This document shows, piece after piece, positions 1-12,902 of a DNA stretch of 64,000 nt. The notes beneath the pieces are model-generated. The model was not told the origin of the DNA and did not search any database. It worked only from the letters and a program-made list of their open reading frames with translations. This stretch comes from Colocasia esculenta (lineage: Eukaryota; Streptophyta; Magnoliopsida; Alismatales; Araceae). The stretch covers positions 70,731,207 to 70,795,206 of the forward strand of contig CM024766.1 of NCBI GenBank assembly GCA_014218235.1, in the 5' to 3' direction. The translations under genes and the position numbers were made by a program. Positions within the stretch are counted from its first letter, which is position 1. Each line of letters starts with the position of its first letter.

Positions 1-564
1 TTCCACAAGCGCCTGAGCTCCTCATGCCCCAACTCCATCGCGCACGAGCTCCTCATGCCCCAGCTTTTCTTCCTGCCTCCAACTGTTTTCGTCGCCCTTG
101 TGGGGAAGAAAAAAGGGTTGCGGCGGTCTAAAGAGAAGAAAAGATGACTGCCAGCACAATAGAATGAGAAAGGGTATGTGGTATGATGGGATTGGGTGAG
201 GTATTACTAAATAACTAAAAGCTGTTAAAAATTTATTTATTTACAAACTCATACCTATCTACTACTAAAAAATATTTACAAAAATATTATTTATATACAA
301 CATTTATTTACAAAGATCTTTTGTTTCCCAAAGTGTACATGTGAAAAGAAAAATGAACCTGATTAGTCAATCTGAAAAAAACAGTGACTTATTGAATGAA
401 AATCTAACATATGTATTCTAACCCAAATATCAACTAATATGTTCAAAAAAACTATTCATGAATGAAATGAAAATTAAAATCAAAATGCACATTATTTATA
501 GACAAAGGATGTCTAAAATTAACTATATGTATGAAATTTAACACGAAAAATTTTGTAGTTATCA
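1..564 (-). repeat. Athila copy 1, 3' LTR (partial)
   Basis: In element orientation the LTR begins TGATAACTAC at 564, immediately after the polypurine tract, and leaves the window at base 1. It matches 27177-27770 of the second copy. Bases 14-63 hold a 31-bp minisatellite (one full and one partial unit), one unit fewer than the second copy. Confidence 0.85.
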
Positions 565-577
565 CTTCCCCCCACTT
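565..577 (-). other. polypurine tract, Athila copy 1
   Basis: The minus strand reads AAGTGGGGGGAAG directly before the LTR start TGATAAC. A purine run abutting the 3' LTR is the plus-strand primer of LTR retrotransposons. The same tract is found in copy 2. Confidence 0.8.
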
Positions 578-1631
578 GAACATTGCTAATCCCTTAGCAA
601 TAAAAATTATTCCAAATGTAAGATTAGAAGATGTAATGTCTCATGCTAAACAGCCATTATGTAAAAGATTAATGTGGAGATATTTCTATCCGTGTCTTTC
701 CTAATTGTAAGGGCTTATGGCAAGAAATTAGTGCACGAATGATAGCTCACTTAAGAGTTCACATCAGCCCTTCTGGAGCTTCTCTGCCTCAGATAGTATT
801 TGAGATTAGATTAATTCAAGGGAGAAGAAAAGAATTGTGGAATAAGATCCTTGCTCAGTCAGATTGGGTTGTTTATCTCAGTTCCATTCTGCCCAACTTT
901 CTTGAGGATTATTTCTCTGAGCTGAGGACTTTGCCCCTTTATTTGCATTTTGTGCACTCAGAATTTTTCATTCTTTTTCATCCATATTTCTGCACAGCCC
1001 ATCACTTTTCAAGAGTAGCGAGTCCAACTTTACTCAGATCGGGGCATTTTTCATGGTTTTTTTTTTTTTAATTTTAAGGGAGGATGGGCAATCAGGTTCC
1101 TTGATCACATGCCTTCACTTCCTTCGCAATTCACTTAAGGGGAAGGGAGAAAACCAATCACCTCTCTCCTACTAGCCTTAACAAATTTTCTACATTTGGG
1201 TTCAGCTAGTCTAAGTGGTTGTGTAGTGTGTGTATAAAAACTTCTTGTCATAAATCTTTAAATTAGGTAGACAGGGGATACATGTGATCCTGTACTAGAG
1301 GCTACCTAACATGGATGTTTGCAAAGGAATGTGACAACTACAAACTTTTAATGGTTAAAGATCAGACACATAGTCTGTATTTCACAATGCCAAGTATTTT
1401 TTATTAAAAGATGAAACATTGTGAAAATTTCATTTTATTTGCACATGTACAAGCTAAATAAAATGAAGCACTGGGTTAGAGTGAGGACTATGAATGCATG
1501 TTTATTCTACCATTCCCAATTTATTTGCAGGATATAAAATTAGTAAGATAGAGAATTACCTGATAACGAAAATTTGTACACATGGGTTGCCTCCCAAGAG
1601 CGCTAAGTTTATTATCTTCAGCCAGACGCAA
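578..1631 (-). other. Athila copy 1 non-coding 3' region
   Basis: About 1 kb between the integrase end and the polypurine tract. Athila elements often have an env-like ORF here; I see none on the minus strand. A 110-codon plus-strand frame at 739-1071 has no recognisable domain and is conserved in copy 2 only as expected from shared ancestry. Confidence 0.6.
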
Positions 1632-3097
1632 TTAAGCTCCATTTGGCTTAGCTAACTTGGTAGACTCATTTTTCAAGGAAGGTGGGCTTTCAAAGAAGTT
1701 CTTTAACCTCTGCCCATTAACAGTGAATGATTGTCCAGTTTTAGGGTCAAGAATAACGACAACACCATTGTCATAAGCTTTGTCAACAGTGTAAGGACCA
1801 TCCCATCGGGTCTTCAATTTTCCCGGAAATAGATGAAGCCTAGAATTAAATAACCAGACCTTATCATGCACTTGAAAAGTTTTTCGATGAATGTGTTTAT
1901 CATGGATTGCTTTGGCTTTGGCTTTATAAATCATGGAAATTCATAGGCCTCATTTCTAAGCTCTTCTAGCTCATTCAGCTGTAGGGTTCTTTGTTGACCA
2001 GCTTGGGCTAAATCAAGATTTACCTATTTAATAGTCTAATAGGCTCTATGCTCAAGTTCTACCGGAAGATGACAAGATTTTACAAAAACAAGTCGGTAAG
2101 GGGACATTCCAATGGGAGTTTTGAAAGCAGTTCGGTAGGCCCACAATGAATCATCTAACCTTTCAGACCAATCTTTCCTATCAGGCCTAACCAACTTCTG
2201 AAGAATGTTCTTAAGCTCCCTATTTGATACTTCTACCTGGACACTAGTTTGTGGATGGTAAGGTGTTACTAGCTTATGGGTGATCCCATACTTCCTTAGG
2301 AGTGTCTTGAACTGAGTGTTAATGAAATGTGGTCCTCCATCACTAATGATTGCCTTGGGCCACCCAAATCTAGAAAAGATGTTTTTCTGAACAAATTTGA
2401 TGACCACCTTATGATCATTGGTCTTTGTGGCTATGGCCTCTATCCATTTGGACACATAATCAACAGCAACTAAAATGTACGTGTATCCAAAGGATGGTGG
2501 AAAAGGTCCCATAAAGTTTATTCCCCAAACATCAAAAATTTCTACAACCAAAATGGGGTTAAGAGGCATCATATCCTTCTTAGAAATATTTCCCATGGTT
2601 TGACATCTAGGACAAGCCTTACAAAATTGGTGGGCATCCTTAAACAACGTGGGCCAATAGAAACCGGAGTCTAAGACCTTAGCAGCGGTCTTCTTTCGTT
2701 AAAAATGTCCTCCACAAGCAAGATAATGGCAAAACTTGAGGACATTTTGATGCTCACTCTCGGGGACACATCTTCTTATCACTTGGTTTGGTCCTATAAA
2801 AAATAGCTCCGGGTCCTCCCAAATAAAATACTTGTCCCTAGCAAAGAATCTCTCTATTTCATTTTTGGTCCAATCTCCAGGTACTCGTCCATTGACTTTA
2901 TAATTCACAATGTGTGCATACCATGGAGATGAAATATTGGAGACAACTAAAATGTGTTCATCCGGGAAAGCATCTCTAATAGGCATAGAGTCCGGGGCAA
3001 CTATTCTGGAAAAATGGTCAGCTACCACATTCTTGGATCCTTTCTTATCATGAATTTCCAAATCAAACTCTAGTAACAAGAGAATCCATCTGATCAA
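1632..3097 (-). pseudogene. Athila copy 1 integrase (broken)
   Basis: Integrase would insert the element cDNA into the host genome. In order on the minus strand: RNase H tail and HHCC region (3097-2699), catalytic core (2647-2036), and C-terminal domain (1934-1632) with VHDKVWLFNSRL and the RWDGPYTV motif. The zinc site keeps CPRC. In the core the first acidic residue of the DDE triad is replaced: the WGIDFMGP-type motif reads WGINFMGP (Asn codon at 2516-2518). The second (SDGGPHF) and third (VEVSNRE) positions remain. A TAG replaces the Trp after HRAY near 2038, and frames change near 2690 and between 1935 and 2035. It is clearly non-functional. The Asn substitution is shared with copy 2. 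Confidence 0.88.
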
Positions 3098-3115
3098 CCT
3101 AGGCTTGGCATCCTT

Positions 3116-3879
3116 TTAAGCAAGCAAATGCCTTAAGGTAGCATGGTCAGTGAAAACAATGATTTTAGCTCCTAAAAGGTAAGATCTAAATTTCTCTAAG
3201 GCAAAGACAACAGCTAGGAGCTCTTTCTTAGTGGTTGTGTATCGAATTTGGGTGTGATTCAATGTTCTGCTTGCATAATAAATCACTACAGATCCTTTTA
3301 TCAATTTTCTGACCCAAAATAGCACCTATTGCAAAGTCTGAAGCATCACACATTATCTCAAATGGTAATGACCAGTCTGGAGATTGTAGAATTGGAGCTC
3401 TGGTCAAAATGTCTTTTAAGTCATCAAATGCTTATTACAAGCTTCGTCAAAAATGAAAGGAGTATCTTTTAACAAAGAAGTCAATGGCCTTGCAATTTTG
3501 GAAAAGTCTTTGATGAACCTCCTATAAAATCCAGCATGACCAAGGAAGGATCGAATTTGTTTGACAGAGTTTGGAGGAGGCAATTCGGAAATGAGATTAT
3601 CTTGGCTTTATCTACCTCTATCCCTCTCTCTGAGACAATATGCCCTAAGACAATCCCCTCCTTTACCATGAAGTGGCTCTTTTCCCAACTTAAGACAAGA
3701 TTGGCATTAATGCATCTTTTGAGCACTTTAGTCAAATGGTCGAGGCACGAATCAAAGTCATTTCCAAACATAGAAAAATCATCCATAAAAACTTCTAAGT
3801 AATCTCCAACCATGTCTGAGAAAATAGACAGCATGCAATGTTGCAAAGTTGCAGGGGCATTGCAAAACCCGAAGGGCAT
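3116..3879 (-). pseudogene. Athila copy 1 reverse transcriptase C-terminal part and RNase H (broken)
   Basis: Minus-strand codons start at MPFGFCNAPAT, the RT motif just before the catalytic loop, and continue through VFMDDFSMFG (YMDD-equivalent, written FMDD). A frameshift near 3590 breaks RT. RNase H follows in another frame, with TTKKELLAVVFALEKF (catalytic Glu region) and FTDHATLRHLLA (catalytic Asp). A TAA at the start of the following segment interrupts the link to integrase; copy 2 carries the same stop. The N-terminal half of RT is absent because the next element begins at 3880. Confidence 0.88.
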
Positions 3880-6800
3880 TGTAGCACCCCAGAAATTTTA
3901 ATTGCATAAAAATATAAATAAATAGAAATAAATAATTTCTATAATATCAGATTATTTAAAACATACGTACCATTATCGTATGTGCTAAAACACATCGGAA
4001 AATTCTGTAAAAATTATACATCAACCCCAAATATTATTACTAAATATTCCACATAGAAATTTGTGCCAAGAAAAATTGGATTAGCCAAGTTAAAAGTGTT
4101 TCGCGACTTATTATCGTAATTCATGAATAAGTCGAAAAATTATTATCACACATACTTGGATGAGTCATAAAATTAAATAAAAATCATATACGGACTTCAA
4201 ATAATATCCTCTAATGACCCATCAAGAAATTTGGGTCAATAAAAATTATTTGGGCTAGGTTTAAGAGTTATTGTGACCGATTATCCAAATTAGGAAACAA
4301 GTCGGAAAACCGTTAACACGGAAATACGACGCAACCATAAATTAAATAAAAATATTGGAGAGACTTCTAACATTATATATTAATGACCCAATATCATAAT
4401 TGGGCTAATGGATGTCATTTGGCCCAAAATTCAAATGAAGCAAGAAAATACATAGAAATTTGCAACTTTAAATAAGCTGAAATTAGGAAGCGGTAATTAG
4501 AGTTGAATTGGGAAGAGATCTTGCAATCTTGACAACCCAAATTTGTGCTTGACTATGGGGGGAGGTTTCCTAAAGCCTCCCACACTCAAATGGAGGACGA
4601 AATTCTCAAAATAGGAAACTAATATGTCAAAACCGCAACTTAGCTTTCCTTGTCACAGTAGGACTCCTAAACACCATAGATGCTTAAATACTCTCCAACA
4701 AACCCTTGGGGATGAGTTTACATCTTTTTGGGGTCATGTGGAGGAGTTCTTGGCGGCTGGGGAGCAGGAGATCGCCCACACCAAGCCGTTCTTCTTCCCC
4801 GTTGCGTCTGCTACGACCTGCACATATAGTCATCTTGGAGTCGATCAAAGGTAGGTCAAACTTAAATCCCATCATGCAAGACCTATACCTCTGAATAGAG
4901 GGTCAGGTCTACGTTCTAACCCAAGTAGAATGCCCAAATGCCATGCAGTATACATGGTGTACTAGGCGTTCTTCAAATAGTGGTCTGAACACGGGATTTC
5001 TGAAGAACGAGACTTCATCAACCCAGAAGGTAGGTTTTCTCGGGCCAAACCTTAACATATCCTTTACCAATGTGTAGAGCATCAAGTTAACTTTCGTTTC
5101 CCACAAATTTCAGCGAATTCCAATGAGTAGATATTGAATTATAGGCGTTTTGCCAAAGTCGTGCATGCCTGAGACTTTTCCTGTTCAAGTCGATTTATCA
5201 TGCATATCAAGACCGGTTAAAATTATTTAAAAATCATAGTTCGCACCTATTCCACATTCCCAACAACTTTCATGCTGAGAATTTTGTCCAAAAAGCCCTA
5301 GTTTAGGAGATATAAGCGTTGCATGATCGAAGCCTCCTGAGTGCAAGTTTTCTACGTTTTCAGTCTGACCCTGAACCGCGTCCATAAAGGTGGACGCGAT
5401 TCAGGGGCCTCCTAAAAGGCGTCCACATGCCTGGACACGATTTAAGCTTTGACCAGTCCACTCCCTACGTGGGTCTGCGCACCGCCTGGGAGTCCGGGTC
5501 ACTCTGAACCACGGTGTCCTTCCTGGACGCATTTTCGAGATTTTTCCCGCCCAAGCTTTATTAAATGGATTTTCATTAACGCGTCGCTTTGCTGCGATGC
5601 GATTCATTCATGAAGGCGGCCACCAGAGTGGAAGCGATTTGGATTTCTTGCTGTTTTGCTTATTTTCGCTGAACACAGTGTTTTGAAGTGCATCCTCTGT
5701 GTTGGACGCATATTTACGTGCTTACCCGAGGACTGTTTAACATGGGATCTACCGTGTAATTTGCATGGCATGGTTCTAATCATCTCATGATGTTTATTTA
5801 ATGACTTAAAAGTGTTTAACCCATTTAAAAATCTTTAATTACACGAACATTATTCTAATTGCTTTCTTAATGACGTGACCATTCAGGTAACTTTTGATTC
5901 ACTCTTTGTACTATTCTAGTGTTATTTAAATGATAATTATTATCTTATAATCTTACAATCCACGTTTAGTTAAAGTGCATAGTTTCATGTCGTATTACCA
6001 TGTTAAGTGCTTTCCGCGAGTTTGAAACCGATGGATTGTGATTGAGACACGCATACATCACTACTCACTTGCACTTCTAGGCAGCCCTTTCTTGGGAATT
6101 TGGAAGCTCTCTATCGGTCATTCCGAATCGGTAGACGAGCAACCTTTTCTCCAAGGCCTCCGTAAATCTCCTCTGACCATGGATTCCCACATGGCTGACG
6201 AGTTGGTTGTACCATTGAAGTTCCCTGGAGATAGCATGCACTTCCTCTCTCATCTTGTTCTCGTGAGTGTGATTTACAATCTAGACTAAAGCCATTAATG
6301 TGAAGATTGAATTAAAGTACAAATCGTGCCGTTATGCTGCCAAATTTATCTCTTGACCATTGTTCTCATGAAATCATGTTCAATTTACTTATTACTTATT
6401 CTCATCATCATCATGAACATGACATTACATATGCTTACATATTGAAACTCTATTTGGCCATTATTAATGATTGTGGGTATCTACATTTAAAATTTAAGTG
6501 AGATGCTGACCGGGCACGGTGAGGGTCCAAGGGCTCAAGTCTAGCCCCAATAACAGAGAGTTATAAATATATTGTTAACCATGGGGTATAATGATTACTG
6601 GCATTGCATCTGCGCTGGGAGTCGTGCGTGCGTGTTGAATGATAGATACAATAACCACAAACACGTGCCCTAGTGTACATTCTTGATGGATCTTTTCTTG
6701 GTGTACATTAGTGTCTACGTGCCTGATTAGTGTTACATTATCGTGCTCGTGCGTGCTTGCTTGCTTGTGTGATATGGCCATCCTGTCTTTAATGCAATTA

Positions 6801-7471
6801 GTGATATCTTGCGTTCTTGAAAGCTATTGACATCAAGTGAAATCTTGCGTGCTTGTACAAAGTGTTCCGTTGCTAGTTCTATCTTGTCATCTTGTTCTAA
6901 AATCATGTTCTATCGTGATCACTCTATCTAGCTTGTTAATGTATCATGTTTTAATGAGTTTTATTCGTACATGCATATCATTACATTCATCCTGCTTACC
7001 TAGTTCTAAACTATTAATCACTTATATCATTGCCCGTACATTGAGATATAAATCCTACTGGGCTAGTTTGCTCATTCCCTACTTTTAACCAATCTAGGTG
7101 ACTATGATGTTCAAGGGGAAGAGCAAGTCGAGGATGGGAATGCGTCCGCGTGATGAGCGTTCCAAATATGAGTCTATCTATAGTTAGTTTATTTTGAGTG
7201 TTAGATTCATGTAGTAGGAAGTGAGGAATAAAATGTACATTTCTTTTTATTGAGTCTTAGTCCTGTAATAGTTTCCATTTGGAATACAATGAGTTGAGAT
7301 TTGAATAAAAGATTAGTTGAGTTCAATATTTGGGCCCTATGATGATGTATGTTGTTATACATTTAGTGCATGCTAGCTAGAGGCTTATTTGCCGACTGTT
7401 CACATCTCGGGGTATCGACACGAATTATTCTGCATTATTAACATTTGCTGCGTAATTCTCAGGACGTGACA
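3880..7471 (+). repeat. TR-GAG LTR-A
   Basis: 3,592 bp, from TGTAGCACCCC to GGACGTGACA (TG...CA ends), followed six bases later by the primer-binding site. A TATA-like ATATAAATCC lies near 7045, and AATAAA-type signals near 7228 and 7302, giving a plausible U3-R-U5 layout. A 76-codon ATG frame (4624-4854) recurs in the other LTRs. A hairpin-rich stretch lies at 5369-5710. Confidence 0.92.
5369..5710. repeat. hairpin island in LTR-A (GCGTCC / GGACGC palindromes)
   Basis: Five short inverted repeats in about 340 bp. The first, 5369-5406, pairs CCCTGA and CGCGTCCA with TGGACGCG and TCAGGG around a six-base loop. Others include GTCCA...TGGAC at 5421-5436, and the GCGTCC...GGACGC and GCGTCGC...GCGACGC types. 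The same series occupies the same place in every LTR of this family. Confidence 0.75.
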
Positions 7472-7477
7472 GTTTAG

Positions 7478-7490
7478 TGGTATCAGAGCC
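7478..7490 (+). other. primer-binding site, TR-GAG unit 1
   Basis: TGGTATCAGAGCC, six bases after the LTR end, matches the 3' end of plant initiator tRNA-Met, the common minus-strand primer. Confidence 0.9.
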
Positions 7491-7710
7491 TAGGAATACC
7501 AAATAGGATATATGTCTCAGGACTAGGAGATACCTATGGAACCTAGGTCATGGAAATTAAATATAGTACCTGGTGAGGATGGGTAGAGACTGGGAATATG
7601 TTAGAAAGAATTAAACACTCCTACCCATTGACTCTTACAATGTATCTAGAGACATTAATGGGTTTCCATCCTTTTCTCAGGAACCTTCATAACTCTTAAA
7701 CTCAACTGCA

Positions 7711-8791
7711 ATGGCTCCGCAAACAGTGGCAAGCTATGCAAGAAACCATGGCTAGATTGACTCAGGCTTTACAAAATGTGGTTCAGGCTGGAAATCAAGC
7801 TGCTGTTGCTGCTAGGAATGGAGCGGGTGATTTAGACCACAACTTTAGGAGTTTGAACCCTCCTCGTTTCTCTGGATCCCCTGATCCAGACGAGGCAGAG
7901 AACTGGCAGGAAGAGATAGAAAGGATCTTCCAAGTCATGCAATACACTAATAGGGAGAAGGTGGTACTGGCCACTTTTCAATTCACTAAGGATGCCCGAG
8001 TATGGTGGAAGACCACATCGGCCCACCTGCCAAATGTAGCTGAGCTAGAGTGGGCAGGATTTCTGCAGATCTTCCAAGGAAAATACTTCTCTGAAAGAGT
8101 TAAGGAAAAGAAGGTGGCAAAATTTGCCGCACTGAAACATAAAGGAATGTCCGTGGCTGAGTATGAGGCTCAGTTCCCGCGTCTTGCTGTGTATGCCCCA
8201 CACCTGGTGGGAACAGAAAGACTGAAGGCTAACTGTTTCATGGATGGGCTCAAGCCCATATTCATTGAAAAGCTCGGACCACACAACATTTAAACCTACA
8301 CTGAGATGGTCCAAAGAGCTCAACTGGTAGAATATACTATGGCTAAGGTGGAAGGCATGCGGGAGAAGGACATCTCAAAGCCGACCTTTATAAAAAGAGG
8401 ATCAGTCGATACAACTGGAACTTTCCCCAACAACAACCATAACAACAACTACACTAACAACAAAAGGCCAACCACTGGGAAGGACTATGGCATGGAGAAA
8501 AAGATCAAAGTAGAAGAAACAATGATGGTAGAATATTGTAACTTTTGCAACAAGCCAGGGCACCAAGAGGACAAGTGCTGGAAGAAGACCGGGGCTTGCC
8601 TGCGATGCGGGAATCAGGAACATCGTATACCAAACTGTCCCATGCTAAAAGGCCAATTTGGAAGGAACCCAGGAGTGGTAAAGCGTCAAGGATGCATGAA
8701 TGCAGTAATGCAAGCGGAGCTCCCGGAAGGAGGTATGATTGTTAAACCACTAGACCGATCTTATGTTGTTTTCTTATTAGTACATTTCTAA
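7711..8791 (+). pseudogene. TR-GAG unit 1 gag (broken)
   Basis: Gag would form the virus-like particle. The original ATG at 7711 is out of frame because of one extra C (GGCTCCGC against GGCTCGC in other copies), so the open part runs from 7736. A retrotransposon gag domain follows (FSGSPDPDEAENWQEE, then RVWWKTTSAHLP and MSVAEYEAQF). A TAA replaces CAA at 8291-8293, and the frame then continues to 8791. The second half holds two intact CCHC zinc knuckles, CNFCNKPGHQEDKC and CLRCGNQEHRIPNC. The frame ends at HF-stop without running into protease. Confidence 0.88.
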
Positions 8792-9076
8792 GTGGGGGAG
8801 ATCATTAAAGAGAAATTAAAAAGGAATAATCTAGTGGTTATACCCTAGTTCATTTGGTGGATTATGATGGAGCTATAACAACCGTGGAAGAAAACATGAG
8901 TGGAAGGAACAAAATGAATAGTACGGGTCGCCATAGGTGTAGAGGTTGGACTAACCTCCACGATGTTGAAACAAGTTAGAAGAATTAAATCCGAAACAAC
9001 CTCAAGGATCATAACTATCAAAAGCCAATTAATGATCTATGAATTTGGGGACCAAATTCTCTTAAGTGGGGGAGGG
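8792..9076 (+). other. TR-GAG unit 1 post-gag spacer with polypurine tract
   Basis: Non-coding spacer ending in the polypurine tract AAGTGGGGGAGGG (9064-9076), which abuts LTR-B. A second, weaker purine run AAGTGGGGGAGA lies right after the gag stop. No pol remnant is recognised. Confidence 0.75.
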
Positions 9077-12000
9077 TGTAGCACCCCGGAAATTTTAATT
9101 GCATAAAAATATAAATAAATGGAAATAAATAATTTCCACAATATCAGATTATTTTAAACATACGTACCATTATCGTATGTGCTAAAACACATCGGAAAAT
9201 TCCGTAAAAATTATAAATCAACCCTAAATATTATTACTAAATCTTCCACAAATAAATTTATGCCATTAAAAATTGGATTAGCCAAGTTTAAAGTGTTTCG
9301 TGACTTATTATCGTAATTCAAGAATAAGTCGAAAAATTATTATCACACGTACTTGGATGAGTCAGAAAATTAAATAAAAATCATATACGGATTTCAAATA
9401 ATATCCTATAATGACCCATCAAGAAATTTGGGTCAATAAAAATTATTTGGGCTAGGTTTAAGAGTTATTGTAACCGATTATCCAAATTAGGAAACAAGTC
9501 GAAAAACCGTTAACACGGAAATACGACGCAACCATAAATTAAATAAAAATATTGGAGAGACTTCTAACATTATATATTAATGACCCAATATCATAATTAG
9601 GCTAATGGACATCATTTGGCCCAAAAATCAAATGAAGCAAGAAAATACATAGAAATTCGCAACTTTAAATAAGCTGAAATTAGGAAGAGATAATTAGAGT
9701 TGAATTGGTAAGAGATCTTGCAATCTTGACAACCCAAATTTGTGCTTAACTATGGTGGGAGGTTTCCTAAAGCCTCACACACTCAAATGGAGGAAGAAAT
9801 CCTCAAAATAGGAAACTAATATGTCAAAACCGCAACTTAGCTTTCCTTGTCACAATAGGACTCCTAAACACCATAGGTGCTTAAATACTATCGACCAAAC
9901 CCTTGGGGACGAGTTTACATCTTGTTGGGGTTGTGTGGAGGAGTTCTTGGTGGCTGGGGAGCAGGAGATCGCCCACACCAAGCCGTTCTTCTTCCCCGTT
10001 GCGTCTGCTGCGACCTGCACAGATAGTTATGTTGGTGTTGACCAAAGGTAGGTCAAACTTAAATCCCATCGTGCAAGGCCTATACCCCTAGAAAGAGGGT
10101 CAATTCTACGTTCTAAACCAAGTGGAATGCCCAAATTCCATGCAGTATACATGGCGTATTAGGCGTTCTTGAAATAGTGGTCTGAACACAGGATTTATGA
10201 AGAATGAGACTTCATCAACCCGGAAGGTAGGTTTTCTTAGGCCAAACCTTAACATATCCTATACCAATGTGTAGAGCATCAAGTTATCTTTCGTTTCCCA
10301 CTGATTTCATCGAATTCCAAAGAGTAGATTTTGAATTATAGGCGTTTTGCCAAAGTCGCGCATGTCTGAGACTTTTCCTGTTCAAGTCGATTTATCACAC
10401 ATCTCGTGGCCGTTTAAAATTATTTAAAAATCATAGTTCACACCTATTCCATTTTCCCAACAACTTTCATGTTGAGAATTCTGTCCAAAAAGCCCTAGTT
10501 TAGGAGATATAAGCGTTGCATGATCAAACCCCCTGAGTGCAGGTTTTTCTGCGTTTTCAGTCTGACCCTGAACTGCGTCCATAAAGGTGGACGCGATTCA
10601 GGGGCCTCCTGAAAGGCGTCCACATCCCCAGACACGATTTAAGCTTTGACCAGTCCACTCCCCGCATAGGTCTGCGTGCCGCCTGGGAGTTCGAGCCACT
10701 CTGAACCGCGACGTCCTTCCTAGACGTGTTTCAGAGATTTTTCGGCCCAAGGTTTATTAAATGGATTTTCATTAACGCGTCACTTTGCTGCGACGCGATT
10801 CATTCATTAAGGCGGCCACCAGAGTGGACGCGATTTTGATTTCTTGTTGTTTCGCTTGTTTTCGCTGAACACTGTTTTGAAGTGCGTCCTCTGTGTTGGA
10901 GGCATATTTACGTGCTTACCTGAGGACTGTTTAACATGGGATCTAGCGTGTAATTTGCATGGCATGGTTCTAATCATCTCATGATGTTTATTTAATGACT
11001 TAAAAGTGTTTAACCCATTTAAAAATCTTTAATTACATGAACATTATTCTAATTGCTTTCTTAATGACGTGACCATTCAGGTAACATTTGATTCACTCTT
11101 TGTACTGTTCTAGTTTATTTAAATGATAATTATTATCTTAAAATCTTGCAATCCATGTTTAGTTAAAGTGCATAGATTCATGTCGTATTACCATGTTAAG
11201 TGCTTTCCGCGAGTTTGAAACCGATGGATTGTGATTGAGACACGCATACATCACTACTCACTTGCACTTCTAGGCAGCCCTTTCTTGGGAATTTGGAAGT
11301 TCTCTACCGGTCATTCCGAATCGGTAGACTAGCAACCTTTTCTCCAAGGCCTCCGTAAATCTCCTCTGACCATGGATTCCCACATGGCTGACGAGTTGGT
11401 TGTACCATTGAAGTTCCCTGGAGATAGCGTGCACTTCCTCTCTCATCTTGTTCTCGTGAGTGTGATTTACAATCTAGACTGAAGCCATTAATGTGAAGAT
11501 TGAATTAAAGTACAAATCGTGCCGTTATGCTGCCAAATTTATCTCTTGACCATTGTTCTCATGAAATCATGTTCAAGTTACTTATTACTTATTCTCATCA
11601 TCATCATGAACATGACATTACATATGCTTACATATTGAAGCTCTATTTGGCCATTATTAATGACTGTGGATATCCACAATTAAAATTTAAGTGAGATGCT
11701 GACCGGGCACAGCGAGTGTCCAAGGGCTCCAGTCTAGCCATAATGGCGGAGAGTCATAAATATACTGTTAACCATAGGGTATAATGATTACTGGCGTTGC
11801 ATCTGTGCTGGGAGTCGTGCGTGCGTGTTGAATGATAGATACAATAACCACAAACACGTGTCCTAGTGTACATTCTTGATGGATTTTTCTTGGTGTACAT
11901 TAGTGTCTACGTGCCTGATTAGTGTTACATTATCGTGCTCGTGCGTGCTTGCTTGCTTGTGTGATATGGCCATCCTGCCTTTAATGCAATTAGTGATATC

Positions 12001-12663
12001 TTGCGTTCTTGGAAGCTATTGACATCAAGTGAAATCTTGCGTGCTTGTACAAAGTGATCTGTTGCTAGTTCTATCTTGTCATCTTGTTCTAAAATCATGT
12101 TTTATCGTGATCACTCTATCTAGCTTGTTCATGTATCATGTTTTAATGAGTTTTATTCGTACATGCATATCATGACATTCATCCTGCTTACCTAGTTCTA
12201 AACTGTTAATCACTTATATCATTGCCCGTACATTGAGATATAAATCCTACTGGGTTAGTTTGCTCATTCCCTACTTTTAACCAATCTAGGTGACTATAAA
12301 GTTCAAGGGGAAGAGCAAGTCGAGGATGGAAATGCGTCCGCGTGATGAGCGTTCCAAATATGAGTCTATCTATAGTTAGTTTATTTTGAGTGTTAGATTC
12401 ATGTAGTAGGAAGTGAGGAATAAAATGTACATTTCTTTTTATTGAGTCTTAGTCCTGTAATAGTTTCCATTTGGAATACAATGAGTTGAGATTTGAATAA
12501 AAGATTAGTTGAGTTCAATATTTGGGCCCTATGATGATGTATGCTGTTATACATTTAGTGCATGCTAGCTAGAGGCTTATTTGCCGACTATTCACATCTC
12601 GGGGTATCGACACGAATTATTCTGCATTATTAACATTCACTGCGTAATTCTCAGGACGTGACA
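9077..12663 (+). repeat. TR-GAG LTR-B
   Basis: 3,587 bp, TGTAGCACCCC to GGACGTGACA. It serves as the right LTR of unit 1 and the left LTR of unit 2. It carries the same TATA-like box (near 12239), 76-codon frame (9821-10051) and hairpin island (from about 10567). Confidence 0.92.
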
Positions 12664-12669
12664 GTTTAG

Positions 12670-12682
12670 TGGTATCAGAGCC
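12670..12682 (+). other. primer-binding site, TR-GAG unit 2
   Basis: TGGTATCAGAGCC with the same six-base spacing as unit 1. Confidence 0.9.
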
Positions 12683-12902
12683 TAGGAATACCAAATAGGA
12701 TATATGTCTCAGGATTAGGAGATACCTATGGAACCTAGGTCATGAAAATTAAATATAGTACCTGGTGTGGATGGGTAGAGACTGGGAATATGTTAGAAAG
12801 AATTAAACACTCCTACCCATTGACTCTTACAATGTATCTAGAGACATTAATGGGTTTCCATCCTTTTCTTAGGAACCTTCATAACTCTTACACTCAACTG
12901 CA

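Larger units (their letters stand above)
1..3879 (-). mobile_element. Athila-type Ty3/gypsy retrotransposon, copy 1 (3' part)
   Basis: Read on the minus strand, this is the downstream part of an Athila-clade Ty3/gypsy element: part of RT, RNase H, integrase, a non-coding tail, a polypurine tract and the start of the 3' LTR, which runs off the left window edge. Clade assignment rests on recognised Athila-style motifs: FMDDFS in RT and the integrase C-terminal pattern TPIGMSPYRLV followed by HLPVELEHRAY, with no chromodomain. It stops at 3879, where a TR-GAG LTR begins inside the RT codons. The same structure recurs from 27177 with a near-constant offset, so this is one copy of a duplicated block. 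Confidence 0.9.

Noticed and set aside
739..1071. Plus-strand ORF conserved at 27945-28193
   Set aside because: Opposite to the Athila sense strand; similarity explained by the recent duplication, and copy 2 ends early.
5401..5607. 68-codon minus-strand frames in several LTRs (20958, 32572, 39622)
   Set aside because: They overlap the CG-rich hairpin island, where stop codons are rare; no domain.
8402..8623. Minus-strand frames behind the gag zinc knuckles (also 13565, 18800, 35570)
   Set aside because: Antisense shadow of the Asn-rich and zinc-knuckle codons of gag.
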